This document shows positions 26,886-36,400 of a DNA stretch of 64,000 bases, piece after piece. The stretch comes from Streptomyces sp. NBC_00247 (GTDB lineage: Bacteria; Actinomycetota; Actinomycetes; Streptomycetales; Streptomycetaceae). Below the pieces are notes generated by a model. That model was not told the origin of the DNA. It did not search any database and was given only the letters and a program-made list of their open reading frames with translations. The stretch's first letter is position 1. Each line of letters begins with the position of its first letter. A program made the translations under genes and the position numbers. Where the stretch lies: NCBI RefSeq assembly GCF_036188265.1, contig NZ_CP108093.1, positions 7,221,001-7,285,000 of the forward strand. The letters run 5' to 3'.

Positions 26886-28254
26886 TCAGCTTTCGTTCAT
26901 CTCGCCGCTCCGAGCCGCCCCGACAGGGAAGAACCCGAAGTGATGGTCATCGGGGTCGCGGCTGAACATATACACCTGTGCTTCCCGGGCGATGTCGGCG
27001 GGCGGGCCGGTGTTCTCCACGACGATCGCCTGGCCGGTGAACCGGTGGAACAGGTCGCGGTAGAAGTAGTCGCTGACGCTGTCGGGCAAGTTCTCGTCGT
27101 CGGTGCGCCGCGCAGCGACAGGCTGCCGGTAGGTGACCAGAGGAGAGTCGAGGATGACGAACCCGGGATGAATGCGTTCCTCGCCAAGGCAGTAGTCGGC
27201 CAGACCGACGGCGAATGCGGCGTGAAGAACCGCCCGCATGCCCTTGCCGTGGCCGGCGCGGCCACGGTCGCCCACGAACAGTTCCGCGGTGTACTGGTCG
27301 TAGGACACGCTGCGCATTTGGACGTGCCAGGCCTGAAGGGCCCGCTCGATGGCGCGGTCGAACGCCGCGACGATGCCGGCGGGGATGCTGCCTGTAGGGC
27401 GCCCGCCGGGCACAGCACCGTCCGCGACCAGCTGGTCGCGGACTTCCTGAAGCTCTAGGATCCGCTGGTGGAGTCCGAGTTCCTTCTCGACCCGGGAACG
27501 CGCGGCCATCGCTTCCGACGCCAGGTGCTCGACCGGGAGCAGCTCTTCGGTGATGCGGGAGATCTCGAGATCCGCTTGTTCGGCCTGGGCCGCGCTGTGC
27601 GCGCGCTGCCCGGCGACGTCCTCGCGCTGGATCTGGAGATCGTTGATGGTCAGGCGCAGGTCGGACAGCAGGTGACGGGTCTTGTCGTTCTCGGCTGCGA
27701 CCGCGGCGTGCAGGGCGGTCGTCTCCCGATCGTGCTCTGCCGTCTGGTGCTCTGGATCGGCACCGCAGAAGACACACGCCCCGGTGCGGAAGTACCCCAG
27801 GAGGTTGCCTGCCTCACTGACCATGGCCAGGCGAGCAAGGTCGGACTCGTACTGGGCTGCGCAGAAGCCCGAACCGTCCGAGAAGGTCGTTGATCTCCGC
27901 CAGACGCTGGTCGTACTGGCCGAGCGTGATGGCAACGTCCGCCCGGCGCCCGGCGGCGGCCGTGTGCCGCAGGGTGATCTCACGAAGGGAATTCGCGACG
28001 GTGTCCTGGTGGGCGAGCAGCCGGTGCAGCTGCGCAGCCAGCTCGCCCTCGTTCCCGCCGTGCGGATCGAGCTGGCGCTGCAGGTCCAGGATCAGTTCGT
28101 CCAACAGCCCGATCTTGCCCTTCTGTAGCCGCCGCTGTGCCGCGTTCGGCCTGGCGTCGGTCACCGGCTCTCCCTGGCCGGTCAGCAGCAACTTGAGAAC
28201 CGACTTGAGGGCGGTCTGCCCGCTGGTGCCCGTGTGGCTTTATTCACGAGTAGT
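26886..28254 (-). pseudogene. SMC/RecN-like ATPase remnant, 5'-truncated and frameshifted
   Basis: Two minus-strand frames make one protein. 28191 to ~27890 reads KIGLLDELILDLQRQLD and LGQYDQRLAEINDLLGRF. A shifted frame continues with YESDLARLAMVSEAGNLLGYFRTGACVFCGADP (possible zinc CxxC), a long coiled coil (AAQAEQADLEISRITEELLPVE), and a C-terminal ATPase lobe with GHGKGMRAVLHAAFAVGLADYC and the Walker-B-like HPGFVILDSPLVTYR. The N-terminal Walker A part was lost where the ISL3 element inserted (28255). The layout (CxxC hook in a coiled coil, LDSPL Walker B) is that of Rad50/SMC-like ATPases used in several defence systems, including ABC-3C-type. That system assignment is inference. Confidence 0.65.
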
Positions 28255-28347
28255 GGTTCTGGCTCAACTTCTGTGGACCTGTTGCGGAGCGTTACCGGTG
28301 ACGGCCCCGGTGGCGTGCACCGGTGAGCGATCGTGCAGGCTGGACGC

Positions 28348-28917
28348 ATGGCCAGTCGCGTTGAGAAGTACCTCGCCCATCTTGATCGACTTTCCGGAAC
28401 AAGGGAGCCCGGCTTCTTCCCTGTCGAGTCGACCAAGCAGGGGCTGCGGGGCGTTACGGAGATCGTTTACGACAACCTGCCGGACGGGCTTCTCACGGCG
28501 CTCACCTACGGCTTGTCGCTGGCGGAGCATCCCGATTGGCAGCACGGCTCGCCGGAACTCTGCCTCAGCGTGAACTCGACCAACGTGATCTGGGCCCACG
28601 CCGTGGGCTTCCTCGCCGAGCAGCTCCGTGGAACCTGCCCATTCAGTTACGGCAGCACGATCAACTTCGGTGAGCGCATCGTGCCCGAGTCAGAGATGAC
28701 GGCATTCTGCGTGTTCGCGCCGCTGGTTCTCGACAGAGAGGACTACCTGGGCATCGACGTCGGCATTCCGGGACACGAGGGCCACGACGTGATCAACATC
28801 CAAGGGATGTACCCCATCCACGAGGTCGAGCGGCAGTTCATCAACGAGTACGGGCTTGAAGCCTTCTGGAAGAGCGACTGGGAGCCGACCAACGTGCTCC
28901 GGCGCCCCGCGATCTAA
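28348..28917 (+). CDS. SUFU (suppressor-of-fused) domain protein, transposon cargo
   Basis: This is a 189-residue protein starting at the ATG 28348 (a GTG at 28333 is an alternative). The SUFU-type fold is suggested by the N-terminal helix (ASRVEKYLAHLDRL), GLSLAEHPDW, LCLSVNSTNVIWAHAVGFLAEQ, the turn FGERIVPESEMTAFCVFAPL, and the closing IQGMYPIHEVERQFINEYGLEAFWKSD. Bacterial SUFU proteins are a major immunity-protein family in polymorphic toxin systems; eukaryotic SUFU binds Gli factors. It lies inside the terminal repeats of the ISL3 element, converging on the transposase with a 27-bp gap. An orphan immunity role is inference. Confidence 0.78.
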   Translation: MASRVEKYLAHLDRLSGTREPGFFPVESTKQGLRGVTEIVYDNLPDGLLTALTYGLSLAEHPDWQHGSPELCLSVNSTNVIWAHAVGFLAEQLRGTCPFSYGSTINFGERIVPESEMTAFCVFAPLVLDREDYLGIDVGIPGHEGHDVINIQGMYPIHEVERQFINEYGLEAFWKSDWEPTNVLRRPAI

Positions 28918-28944
28918 TCTGGGGAGGCCAGCTGGTGGACAGCA

Positions 28945-30555
28945 TCAGGCGAGCAGGACTCGCTTGCGTAGGAGCGAGAAGCTGGCTCGGCCGAACATCT
29001 GGCGCTTGAGCATCTTGATCCGGTTGACATGCCCTTCGACCGCGCCCGAACTCCAGGGCAGAGTGAGTCCGGCGGTGACGGCGTCGAGATCGCGGTCGAT
29101 GCCAGCGGCGAGGGTGTGGAGGCTGGGCAGGTCGTCCTGCCGGACGGCGTCGAGCCAGGCTGGCAGGTGTTCACCTTGGCGCTGCGTGAGCATGATCGCG
29201 AAGGAGCGGACATGCCGGGTGAGGGCGTCGAGCTCGGGACAGTGCGTGCGGAGAGTCTTGAGCTGGATCTGTTCGGGCTCGGTGAGGGTCTCCGGTCGGC
29301 TGAGGATCCACCCGGAGACGGTCCGCGGTGAGGGCGGCCGGGCGACTACCGGTCGTGGGGAGGTGCGCTTCTTGTGCAGGTAGGCGCGGACGCGCTGGTA
29401 GCTGCCCTTGTAGCCGAGCGGCACGATCTCTTCCCACAGCTTCCAGGCGTTGGTGCAGCCCTCGTTCCACCGGTCGTCCAGGTAGGGCTTGTGATCATCG
29501 AGGACCGAGGGCCGGTTCTGCCACTGGCCGGTGAACAGCTCCTCCGGAGCCTTGGCCTCGGCGAGCTGCTTGACGGTCCGCCAGGTCATGCCGAGCTGCC
29601 GCTGGACCGAGCGACGGCTGTGCCCGGCTTCCAGCAGTGCGTGGACGTCGGCGTGCCGGGCCCTGGTGCGGTCGGCGAAACGATGGCCGGTCGGCCATGG
29701 CGAGCCAGAGGGATCTTTCTCCGGCGCAGGCTCCGGATCGGGATCGGGGGCGGCCGTGCCAAGGGCGCGGGGGCAGCGGCGGTGCTGAGCGACGGCCCGT
29801 TCGGCAGCCTCGCTCACGTTGTGCCAGAGGTGCCAGCGGTCCGCGACCTGGACCGCCTGTGGAGCGCCGACGGTGGCACCTTCGGCGAAGAACGGCGCCC
29901 GATCACGGCAGATCACCTCAACGCTCGGCCGCGTGGCGAGCCAGGCCGCCAGGCTGGACGCCTCCCGGTCGGGCAGCAGGTCGATGGGGCGGCGGGTCTC
30001 GATGTCGATGAGGACTGTGCCGTAGTGGCGGCCCTTCCGGGTCGCGTACTCGTCAACGCCGATAACCCGTGGTGCGGCCACCTCGGGCTCGGGAAGCGCG
30101 TCCACCAGACGAAGCACCGTGCTGCGGCTGACGGAAACGCCGAGAACGCCGGCGATACGGGCCCCGGCCCGGCCCGCGAGCGCCAAGCCGACCGACGCCA
30201 GGGTCGAGCGCAACCGTTCGGTCCGCTGACTGTGCCGGCGCGTCAGGCCCGGTATCTGCTCGACGAAGGTACGGCGTGCGCAGTCCGAGTTTCCACAGGT
30301 GAACCGTCGGACCTTCAATTGAAGGACAACCCGTCGGCCTCCGCTGGGAACATCAGCAGGAAACCGCAGGTAGGAACCGTGAAACCGGTTCGACCAGGTG
30401 CCACAGATTGGGCACACGGCGCCTTCGGCGGTGCATTGCGCGTCAACGCGCACGATCGCGATGTTCACGTCTACCGACAGCACCGCGACGCCCGCGATCG
30501 ACGGGAACAACAACTCCTTCAGCCGGAGCAGGACCTCTTCCACGGCCCTGAACAT
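28945..30555 (-). CDS. ISL3-family transposase
   Basis: This is a full-length 536-residue ISL3 transposase. The N-terminus (VEEVLLRLKELLFPSIAGVAV) precedes a zinc-finger region (CPICGTWSNRFHG, then CGNSDCARRTF). The DDE catalytic core has VIGVDEYATRKG (Asp), VQVADRWHLWHN (Asp) and AVEGHVNRIKMLKRQMFGRA (Glu), with an HTH insertion (LLEAGHSRRSVQRQLGMTWRTVKQ). The reading frame is uninterrupted, so it may be active. It starts ~110 bp inside the right terminal repeat, the same spacing as in the 11.8-kb remnant. Confidence 0.93.
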   Translation of the reverse strand: MFRAVEEVLLRLKELLFPSIAGVAVLSVDVNIAIVRVDAQCTAEGAVCPICGTWSNRFHGSYLRFPADVPSGGRRVVLQLKVRRFTCGNSDCARRTFVEQIPGLTRRHSQRTERLRSTLASVGLALAGRAGARIAGVLGVSVSRSTVLRLVDALPEPEVAAPRVIGVDEYATRKGRHYGTVLIDIETRRPIDLLPDREASSLAAWLATRPSVEVICRDRAPFFAEGATVGAPQAVQVADRWHLWHNVSEAAERAVAQHRRCPRALGTAAPDPDPEPAPEKDPSGSPWPTGHRFADRTRARHADVHALLEAGHSRRSVQRQLGMTWRTVKQLAEAKAPEELFTGQWQNRPSVLDDHKPYLDDRWNEGCTNAWKLWEEIVPLGYKGSYQRVRAYLHKKRTSPRPVVARPPSPRTVSGWILSRPETLTEPEQIQLKTLRTHCPELDALTRHVRSFAIMLTQRQGEHLPAWLDAVRQDDLPSLHTLAAGIDRDLDAVTAGLTLPWSSGAVEGHVNRIKMLKRQMFGRASFSLLRKRVLLA

Positions 30556-30664
30556 TCAGCCCGACTGCGTTACCCAGGGATCATTTTCAGGCAACTTCAC
30601 CCCCAGCTCGAAGAGGCCCAGCAGTCACGGAGAGTGGCCGCGTCACAGAAGTTGAGCCAGAACC

Positions 30665-30856
30665 CCTAGAAGTGAACGAAGCCAGCCCCGATCATCGGCC
30701 AGTTCGGGGCCGCCTCCGCCGTAATAGTTCACTGCCCACTCCCGCTCGTCCCAGCACTATGGCTCTGCCGAGGACAACGCCCCCACCAGGGACAAGACAC
30801 GGAACATCACACAGGAGGCCCTGGGACCAGCGGCCCAGGGCCTCGTACGCGCCGGC
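30665..30856. other. Junction right of the ISL3 element
   Basis: These 190 bases join the transposon end to a helicase fragment. Nothing is recognised. Confidence 0.3.
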
Positions 30857-31125
30857 TCACCAGCAGGGAGCCGGGGGCCACCCATTCCACGCCCAGGCCC
30901 GAAGTGCGCCGAGCTGCTCCGCGGTGAACTTGTCGCGCCGGCTTCGAGTGTTGCTCAGGAAGACGCCCAGCCGTACGGGCACCGGCTCCCTCTCGCCGTC
31001 GACGACGTGCTCCTGGTGCGCGCGGTACGGGCCAGCCCGCACCTTCCCGCTCGACCCACTGCGCGAGGGCTGCGAGACCGCGCTCGAACGCCCGCTGCGC
31101 CTTGCCCTTGCGCGGCTTCGTCGCG
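30857..31125 (-). pseudogene. Fragment of a helicase-associated-domain protein
   Basis: Minus-strand frames read GKAQRAFERGLAALAQWVEREG and, after a frameshift near 31045, HQEHVVDGEREPVPVRLGVFLSNTRSRRDKFTAEQLGALRA. These are the hallmarks of the repeated helicase-associated domain of large Streptomyces DEAD/SNF2-like helicases. No helicase motor is present, so only a C-terminal scrap survives. Such genes are common in chromosome ends and plasmids. Confidence 0.62.
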
Positions 31126-31216
31126 GGCGCGTCCGGGCCGGTGCGGTCTCCGGGGAGTAGTCAGGGCCGCCCCGCTCCGGGAACAGGCGCTGACCTGCGA
31201 TTGACCACACATCAGT

Positions 31217-31277
31217 CGCCCCGGGCCTTCCAGGGCCGGGGCGGTCCTGTTCGCCCGTCAGGTCGCTGTTCGGTGAT
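31217..31277 (+). repeat. Direct repeat 1 with GC hairpin
   Basis: CGCCCCGGGCC...GGCCGGGGCGG forms a strong hairpin and is followed by CTGTTCGCCCGTCAGG..GC and GGTGATC. The whole ~61-bp block recurs at 31491-31554 with ~80% identity. Confidence 0.6.
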
Positions 31278-31361
31278 CGTGTGTCATTCGTTGGCGATCA
31301 CTCTGGTGCCTGGTGAGCAGAATCGCTACAATCGCCGTCATCTGACGGGCATGCCCGCAGG

Positions 31362-31395
31362 AAGGCCACCAACCCGATCCGGGTGGTGGCCTTTT
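31362..31395 (+). terminator. Rho-independent terminator
   Basis: AAGGCCACCA (31362-31371) pairs perfectly with TGGTGGCCTT (31384-31393), helped by an inner CCC/GGG step, and is followed by TTTTG. No gene ends immediately upstream on the plus strand. Confidence 0.7.
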
Positions 31396-31490
31396 GTGTA
31401 GCTGGGGTAAGCCGAATTCGCGGCGAAGTCCCGATCCGGAGCCGCAGCAGGCGCTCCGGCCCCCGCACGCCGACCACAGCGCAACTCGTC

Positions 31491-31554
31491 CGCCCCGGGC
31501 CTCTCCAAGGCCCGGGGCGGTGCTGTTTGCCCATCAGGCCGCCGTACGGCGATC
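31491..31554 (+). repeat. Direct repeat 2 with GC hairpin
   Basis: This is the second copy of the block at 31217-31277 (CGCCCCGGGCCTCTCCAAGG, then CCCGGGGCGG and GTTTGCCCATCAGG). It may serve as a terminator on either strand. Confidence 0.6.
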
Positions 31555-31802
31555 CAGGGCCGGCCGCCGAGGGGGTGACCTCGTCACCGACTCCCTTCAA
31601 GGCAGGTGAGAGCGGGGTTGCGGGGCTAACCCCGCCGCCCCGCAAAGTGCTGCCTGCCGCCCGACGAAGCGACTCCGCGACGCAAGCAACCGGCCCGTGC
31701 TCCACTCCCCGCCCGCCCCACTCCCGGGGCGGCAGGCCGTGCCCGCCACCTGGCACTCGACACCGTCACCGACGTACATCCCACCACCGAGAGGAACCAG
31801 CC

Positions 31803-32114
31803 ATGTCCACCGTCCCCCACCTCCCGCAGCAGCCCGCCGACCCCGCCGCTCCCGCCCCGGACCCGAGCGCTACCCCGGCCGCTCCCGCCCCGACCCCGGC
31901 GCCCGCTCCGGCCGCCGCCGTCGTGTTTCCGCCGTGGGCCAAGGCCGCCTTGGCCGGCCTCGCCATCGTGTCCGGCGTGCTGGCGAGCGCGTTCGCCGGG
32001 ATCCTCGTCCTGGTCCGCCCCGGTGCCGCCGGTCCCATCAACACGGCGGTGGGCGTGGGCGGCTTCCTGCTCACTGCGGCTGCCCTGGTCATCGCCTGCC
32101 GCAAGCGGCCGTGA
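31803..32114 (+). CDS. Small Pro/Ala-rich membrane protein
   Basis: This is a 103-residue protein with an ATG at 31803 and AGAGGAA upstream at spacing ~8. The first 45 residues are a flexible Pro/Ala-rich stretch (PADPAAPAPDPSATPAAPAP). Two membrane helices follow (WAKAALAGLAIVSGVLASAFAGILVLV and VGVGGFLLTAAALVIA), then a basic end (CRKRP). Size and layout recall the SpdD-type spread proteins and similar small membrane proteins of Streptomyces integrative plasmids, but there is no sequence signature to confirm this. No plasmid transfer genes are near. Function unknown. Confidence 0.6.
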   Translation: MSTVPHLPQQPADPAAPAPDPSATPAAPAPTPAPAPAAAVVFPPWAKAALAGLAIVSGVLASAFAGILVLVRPGAAGPINTAVGVGGFLLTAAALVIACRKRP

Positions 32115-32550
32115 CCCGGTTGGATCGGGTCGCGACCAGGGCGCCGCCGATGCACTACGCCGTGCGGTGAGCCAGGGCCGGAGCGGCCGGCGGGCAGCGG
32201 TGAGGGTCCGAGGCCGATCCAGGCCTGCTCCGCAGGCCCGCCGACGCAGGACACGCCGGCCCGGCAGTCCTGGGCACCCGGCCACCGCCCCGGCTTCGAG
32301 GCTGTTCGCGAAGTCCTCGCCGCGCGGCCGGTGCCGTGCCGCCGAGTTCGGTGACCTCGCACCGCGCCGCGGCGATCCCGGTCGTGAGCGTGGCGACCAG
32401 GCCGTCGGCCCCCGGCCGCGGGCACACCCCCGCGCGGCGAGGAGGCGGGCACCCGCCGGCCGCGCCTGCTCCCCGGTGGTCTCCAGGTACGGCCCGGCTC
32501 GGTGCACGGGGTCGCCATTCAGCCTGTCGGCCGCGGGGGCTCGCGCGGGC
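32115..32550. other. Intergenic, no gene supported
   Basis: Long open frames here come from extreme GC content. None has an RBS or protein-like composition. Confidence 0.4.
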
Positions 32551-32820
32551 TCACTGCGGCTGACCGCCGTACGGTGCGGGGGCGAAGGGCGCGACGGACA
32601 CCGTGCCGTCGTCGCTGACCGCGACCCGCTCGGCGAGCTGCTCCAGGACCTGCCCGGGAGTCAGCCCGGCCCGCTCGGCGATCTGGCGGATCAGCTGGCC
32701 CGGTACGGGCGCCAGCCACACCTCGGCCCGGACCTCATCGGCCTGCTCCCGCCGCTGCGCCATGAACGCGGCGTGCTCGGCGAGCCGGCGCTCGCGGCGC
32801 TCGACGCGCTCCCGCGCCCA
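32551..32820 (-). CDS. Small hypothetical protein, probably 5'-truncated
   Basis: The minus-strand frame ending at 32551 has a protein-like C-terminal ~89 residues. These are a helix-rich charged part (ERVERRERRLAEHAAFMAQRREQADEVRAE) followed by WLAPVPGQLIRQIAERAGLTPGQVLEQLAERV, probably a helix-turn-helix-like or ribbon-helix segment, and VAVSDDGTVSVAPF. Upstream of ~32820 the sequence is better read as a relic on the other strand, so the N-terminus appears lost. The only internal ATG (32763) lacks an RBS. The role is unknown. Confidence 0.42.
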   Translation of the reverse strand, partial: WARERVERRERRLAEHAAFMAQRREQADEVRAEVWLAPVPGQLIRQIAERAGLTPGQVLEQLAERVAVSDDGTVSVAPFAPAPYGGQPQ

Positions 32821-32834
32821 CGCAACATCGCTGG

Positions 32835-32985
32835 CATCCACGACGCCCTCCTCGGCCGCGCCGAGGAACTCAAGCGCCGCAACGAACTCCCCGACCACGA
32901 CCTTGCCGACGCCCTCAGGCTGATCGTCGCGATCGACAGCATCAACGGCACCCTGCGTCAGCTCACCCGCTACTGGGAGACGGTT
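32835..32985 (+). pseudogene. Fragment related to the 37.5-kb relic
   Basis: Plus-strand translation reads AGIHDALLGRAEELKRRNELPDHDLADALRLI. It matches AGIHDALVHLTDELKRRDQLPDDDL at 37540-37610. No start codon or full-length version exists in the window. Both look like scattered pieces of one small gene family. Confidence 0.4.
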
Positions 32986-33480
32986 CCGGCAGCAGGACGA
33001 CCCGAAGACGTCCCCGGCCGTCACCTGGCGGTGCCTGGCTCCGATAGCCAGCCCCGCCCCGAAGAGCAGCTCGCACCCGGGTCGTGCCCACGTTGTCCAG
33101 GAGGGCACCGCCCACCCGACGCAGGTTCTGCTGATGACCGACAGCCGAAGCGGCTGAGTGGCTCGCTGCCGCGGCGGCCGCGAGGAGCTGACCTGGAGCC
33201 GGGCTTACCACGGGCCCGGGGGATCAGCCGTGACATCTCCGGGCCCGGTACGGGTTCGCGCTGTCCAACGACGGGGCGGGCCCCGCGTCACGCGCTTTTC
33301 GACCGCCGGCAATGCTGCCGGACCGGAGCAGGGGCAACGTTGCCGCGCACGTGATGTACACCAGAACCATGAAGACCCAAGAAGTGTTCTGCGCGCGATG
33401 TGGCAGCGCAGAGATCCGAGTTACCAGCGTGGCAGGCACCTGCTTGGACCGCCGACTAGCCAGGCGCGGTAGCGGGTTCC
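32986..33480. other. Intergenic, no gene supported
   Basis: A 76-codon plus-strand frame (33312-33542) contains an FCARCGSAEIRV zinc-ribbon-like stretch and MCTPCGRG. It could be a tiny zinc-ribbon protein, but it overlaps the 3' end of the kinase gene and has no RBS. Confidence 0.3.
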
Positions 33481-36400
33481 CTATGTGCACACCGTGCGGT
33501 AGGGGGCGTCCGGAACGTATGTCCGCCATACGTCGGGAGTGATGTCACGGCCAGCGCGGTTGCAGATTTGCTTGGCAGCTGTCTCGGCAGCGGGGTTGAA
33601 GGCTCGGCGGCGGTTACTGTTTCCGATCATGCGCAGCACTCCGCGGTTGTCGAAGCGCATGGACGTGAGTGTGCCACCGCCCAGGTGCAAAGCGTCTCCC
33701 AGCGCGATGCGGGAGGAGACATCCCAGAATTGTGTGGCTTGGTAGCCCACGCGGGCGGCAAGGGTCTTGCCGTCAGGTGAGAATGTGGGCATATCGAGCT
33801 GTGCTCCGTAGTAAATGGCCCCCTGGGTGGTGCTGCTCGGCATCCTGCCGATCAGGCGCCAGGTACCGGTGTCTCGGAGTTCCACCCACCCTTCGGCAGT
33901 GGTGGTAACCAGCGAGTGACCGTCGGCCGAAAAAGCGGTGCCGGTGAGAGGGATCGAACCGAGGGCGCCGGTTTTGACCTTGCCCGTAGCCAGGTCCAGT
34001 ACCTGTCCTCTCGTGGTGACAAGAGTGCGCCCGTCCGGGCTGAACACCATTTGGCCCTGGGCGTCGGCGAAACGTTGCGGGGCCCCCCTAGAAACGTTCC
34101 AGACCTGGACCGCCATCCCGTCCACGGTCTTGCCTGTCCATACCGCGACGTGTTTTCCGTCGGCAGACAGGGAGACCGAGTTGATCACGCTGTCCTGCTG
34201 GGCTATCGACTTCCGCAGGACTTCATGGCCCTTCCGGACGTCGTACACGACGAGGTCTGTGCCCCCGTCCAGCTGGTCCGTGTGGGAGTCTTCGAAGGCC
34301 AGCAGCCCGCCGTCGTTGCTGAGTGCCTGGATTTCGCCCGGGGCCAGATTGGGACCGGTCGGTGTGCGCTGACGGAGCGGGACTTTGTGGCCGACGAGCT
34401 CACCGCTTCTCATGCTGTACACCTGCTGGGGGGTGTACGGCCCACCGACGTTGACGACGCCGTACTCCCCGTTGGATGACATGGCGGTCTCAGGCTGCCC
34501 CATAGGCAGGGTGAGAGGGTCCGGTGCTATCGCTCGGGAGAGGTCAAGGGTCTGTACCTGGCTTCCGTTGCGGGTAACGACGACCAGTTCCTTCCGCTCC
34601 GAGTTCAGGGCATAGGTCACTATCCCGGGATCGGCCACGCCGTGGAGGTCTTGCCTGTCATATGCGTAGATCGGCTCGGGAGTCAGTCCCTCACGCCAGA
34701 CCAGAAGACCGCTGCTCGCCGAGTAGCCGAGGACGTGGCGGCCGTCGGTGCTGAAGGAAAGGTTTTGCATCTCCGGTTCCACCCCTTCCGGTGGGTCCTC
34801 CAGCTGCATCTCTGTCACCAGGGCTCCCGTCTGCGTGTCCCAGACCCACAGTGCGGCTGCGTCTCCGGCCATCAGCCGACTGCCGTCCGGACTGAATCTC
34901 ATACGGGACCCTCCACCGCCGAAGCAGTTTGCCAGCGAGTTGTCGGGCAGTTCGTCCAGATCCACCCGAGTCCACTTCCCGTCGGACGACAGTCGCTGCA
35001 AGGACACGCTTGGATATGGGTCGCATCTGGCCAGCAGGGAACCGTCGGGGGAAAGCGCGGCTTGGAAACTCAACGTCTCCGTTATGGTGGCCTGGCCTGT
35101 CACCGCATCCCATATCTCGTAGCCGCCGCCTTCGTCATCAAGGCTGACAACGATCTGCCCCTGGTCGTTGATGGACGTCGCGCCGTCACCATGCTTCATC
35201 TGGGGGCCGGCTAGGGTTCCGCTGACGAGGTCAAGCCCCTGGTGTCGTCCATCAGCCCAGCTGATCAGGGCGTAGCGTGAGCCACCGCTGATGTCCACAA
35301 TCTCGGCCTCCTGCATCCCCTCGAACCGGTCGAGGCTCAGCAACTGCTTCTTCTTCGTCAAATCCCAGATCTGGCTTTTGCCTCGCACATTGAGAACGAG
35401 CAGCCGCCCGTCCGCACTGAGAATTTGATTGGCCACCTCCAAATCTCGGATACCGTGCGGAACCTGGAAGGCGTCCGCTTCCCTTTGGGTAGCTGCTGCG
35501 AGCAGCGAGGCCCGTGCTTCCTCGGTCGGGGAGATCCGCCACGCCGCGAGACTCAACAGCATGGCGTTCACGGGATCGGACGCCCGCAGGCTCTCCGCTG
35601 CCTGGGCGGTGGACCGGGCGATGGTCCGCTCCTGTTGCTGACGCGCCTCCCGTCTCTGTTGCACCGCGAACAACCCGGCCACCAATGCCGCAACCACGAA
35701 GACCGACAAAGTCGAAAGCAACTGCCGACGGCGTTTTACAGAGCGTGTGGCCGCCACCCGTGACGCAGTGAGGAAACGCGTCTCAATAGGGCTGGGTCGC
35801 AAATGAGCGGCGGCTGTAGCCGACCAGTCGAGCGTGGTCCGCAGCACTGAACCGTGCTGGAGGTCGTCGCCGCGTCGGCCGCCCCGGTCCCACACCAGAG
35901 CTGCCTCCCCCAGCCGGTTACGCAGGGCCAGGCCGTCCCGGTCCTGTTGCACCCAGCCGCGCAGACGGGGCCAGGCCGGCAGAAGCGCCATACTGATCGG
36001 GCGGACGGAGCCGTCCACGCCCACCACCAGGATTCCTGCGTCGGCCAAGGCAGCAATGACCACCTGTACAACCGCAGCCTCCTCATCGGAGCCTGCACCG
36101 GACAACTCCTCCGGAGCGGCTGTGCGAACCGAGTCTTGCGAGCCGTCCGGTGCACTGCCCGGAACTACCAGCCGCAACAGCAAGGACTGCACAGCAAGGT
36201 GATAAGCATCCGACAAGGCGGCGTACGCCTGCTCGGCACGCGCGCCCAGGCCGAGATCAAGGTGCGTCCCGGCAGCAGCGCTGGCACCGGAAAACTCAGC
36301 GGCTTCGGCACCTGCCTGCAGCAGAGCCAAGCGCGGGTCCGCGGAAGGCGGCATCGCCCCGATCAGCCCCTGCAACACCTCACTCGCAGACGGCCGCCGC

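Larger units (their letters stand above)
28255..30664 (-). mobile_element. ISL3-family element carrying a SUFU gene
   Basis: Perfect 21-bp terminal inverted repeats (GGTTCTGGCTCAACTTCTGTG at 28255-28275, its reverse complement at 30644-30664) bound 2410 bp. That is about 0.7 kb longer than needed for the 536-codon transposase, the excess being the SUFU gene on the opposite strand. No clear 8-bp target duplication is visible at the edges. It truncates the ATPase gene to its left. Confidence 0.85.

Noticed and set aside
32023..33354. A 443-codon plus-strand frame
   Set aside because: Mostly Arg/Ala/Pro composition. Only a ~50-codon piece (32835-32985) resembles another sequence in the window and that is reported as a relic.
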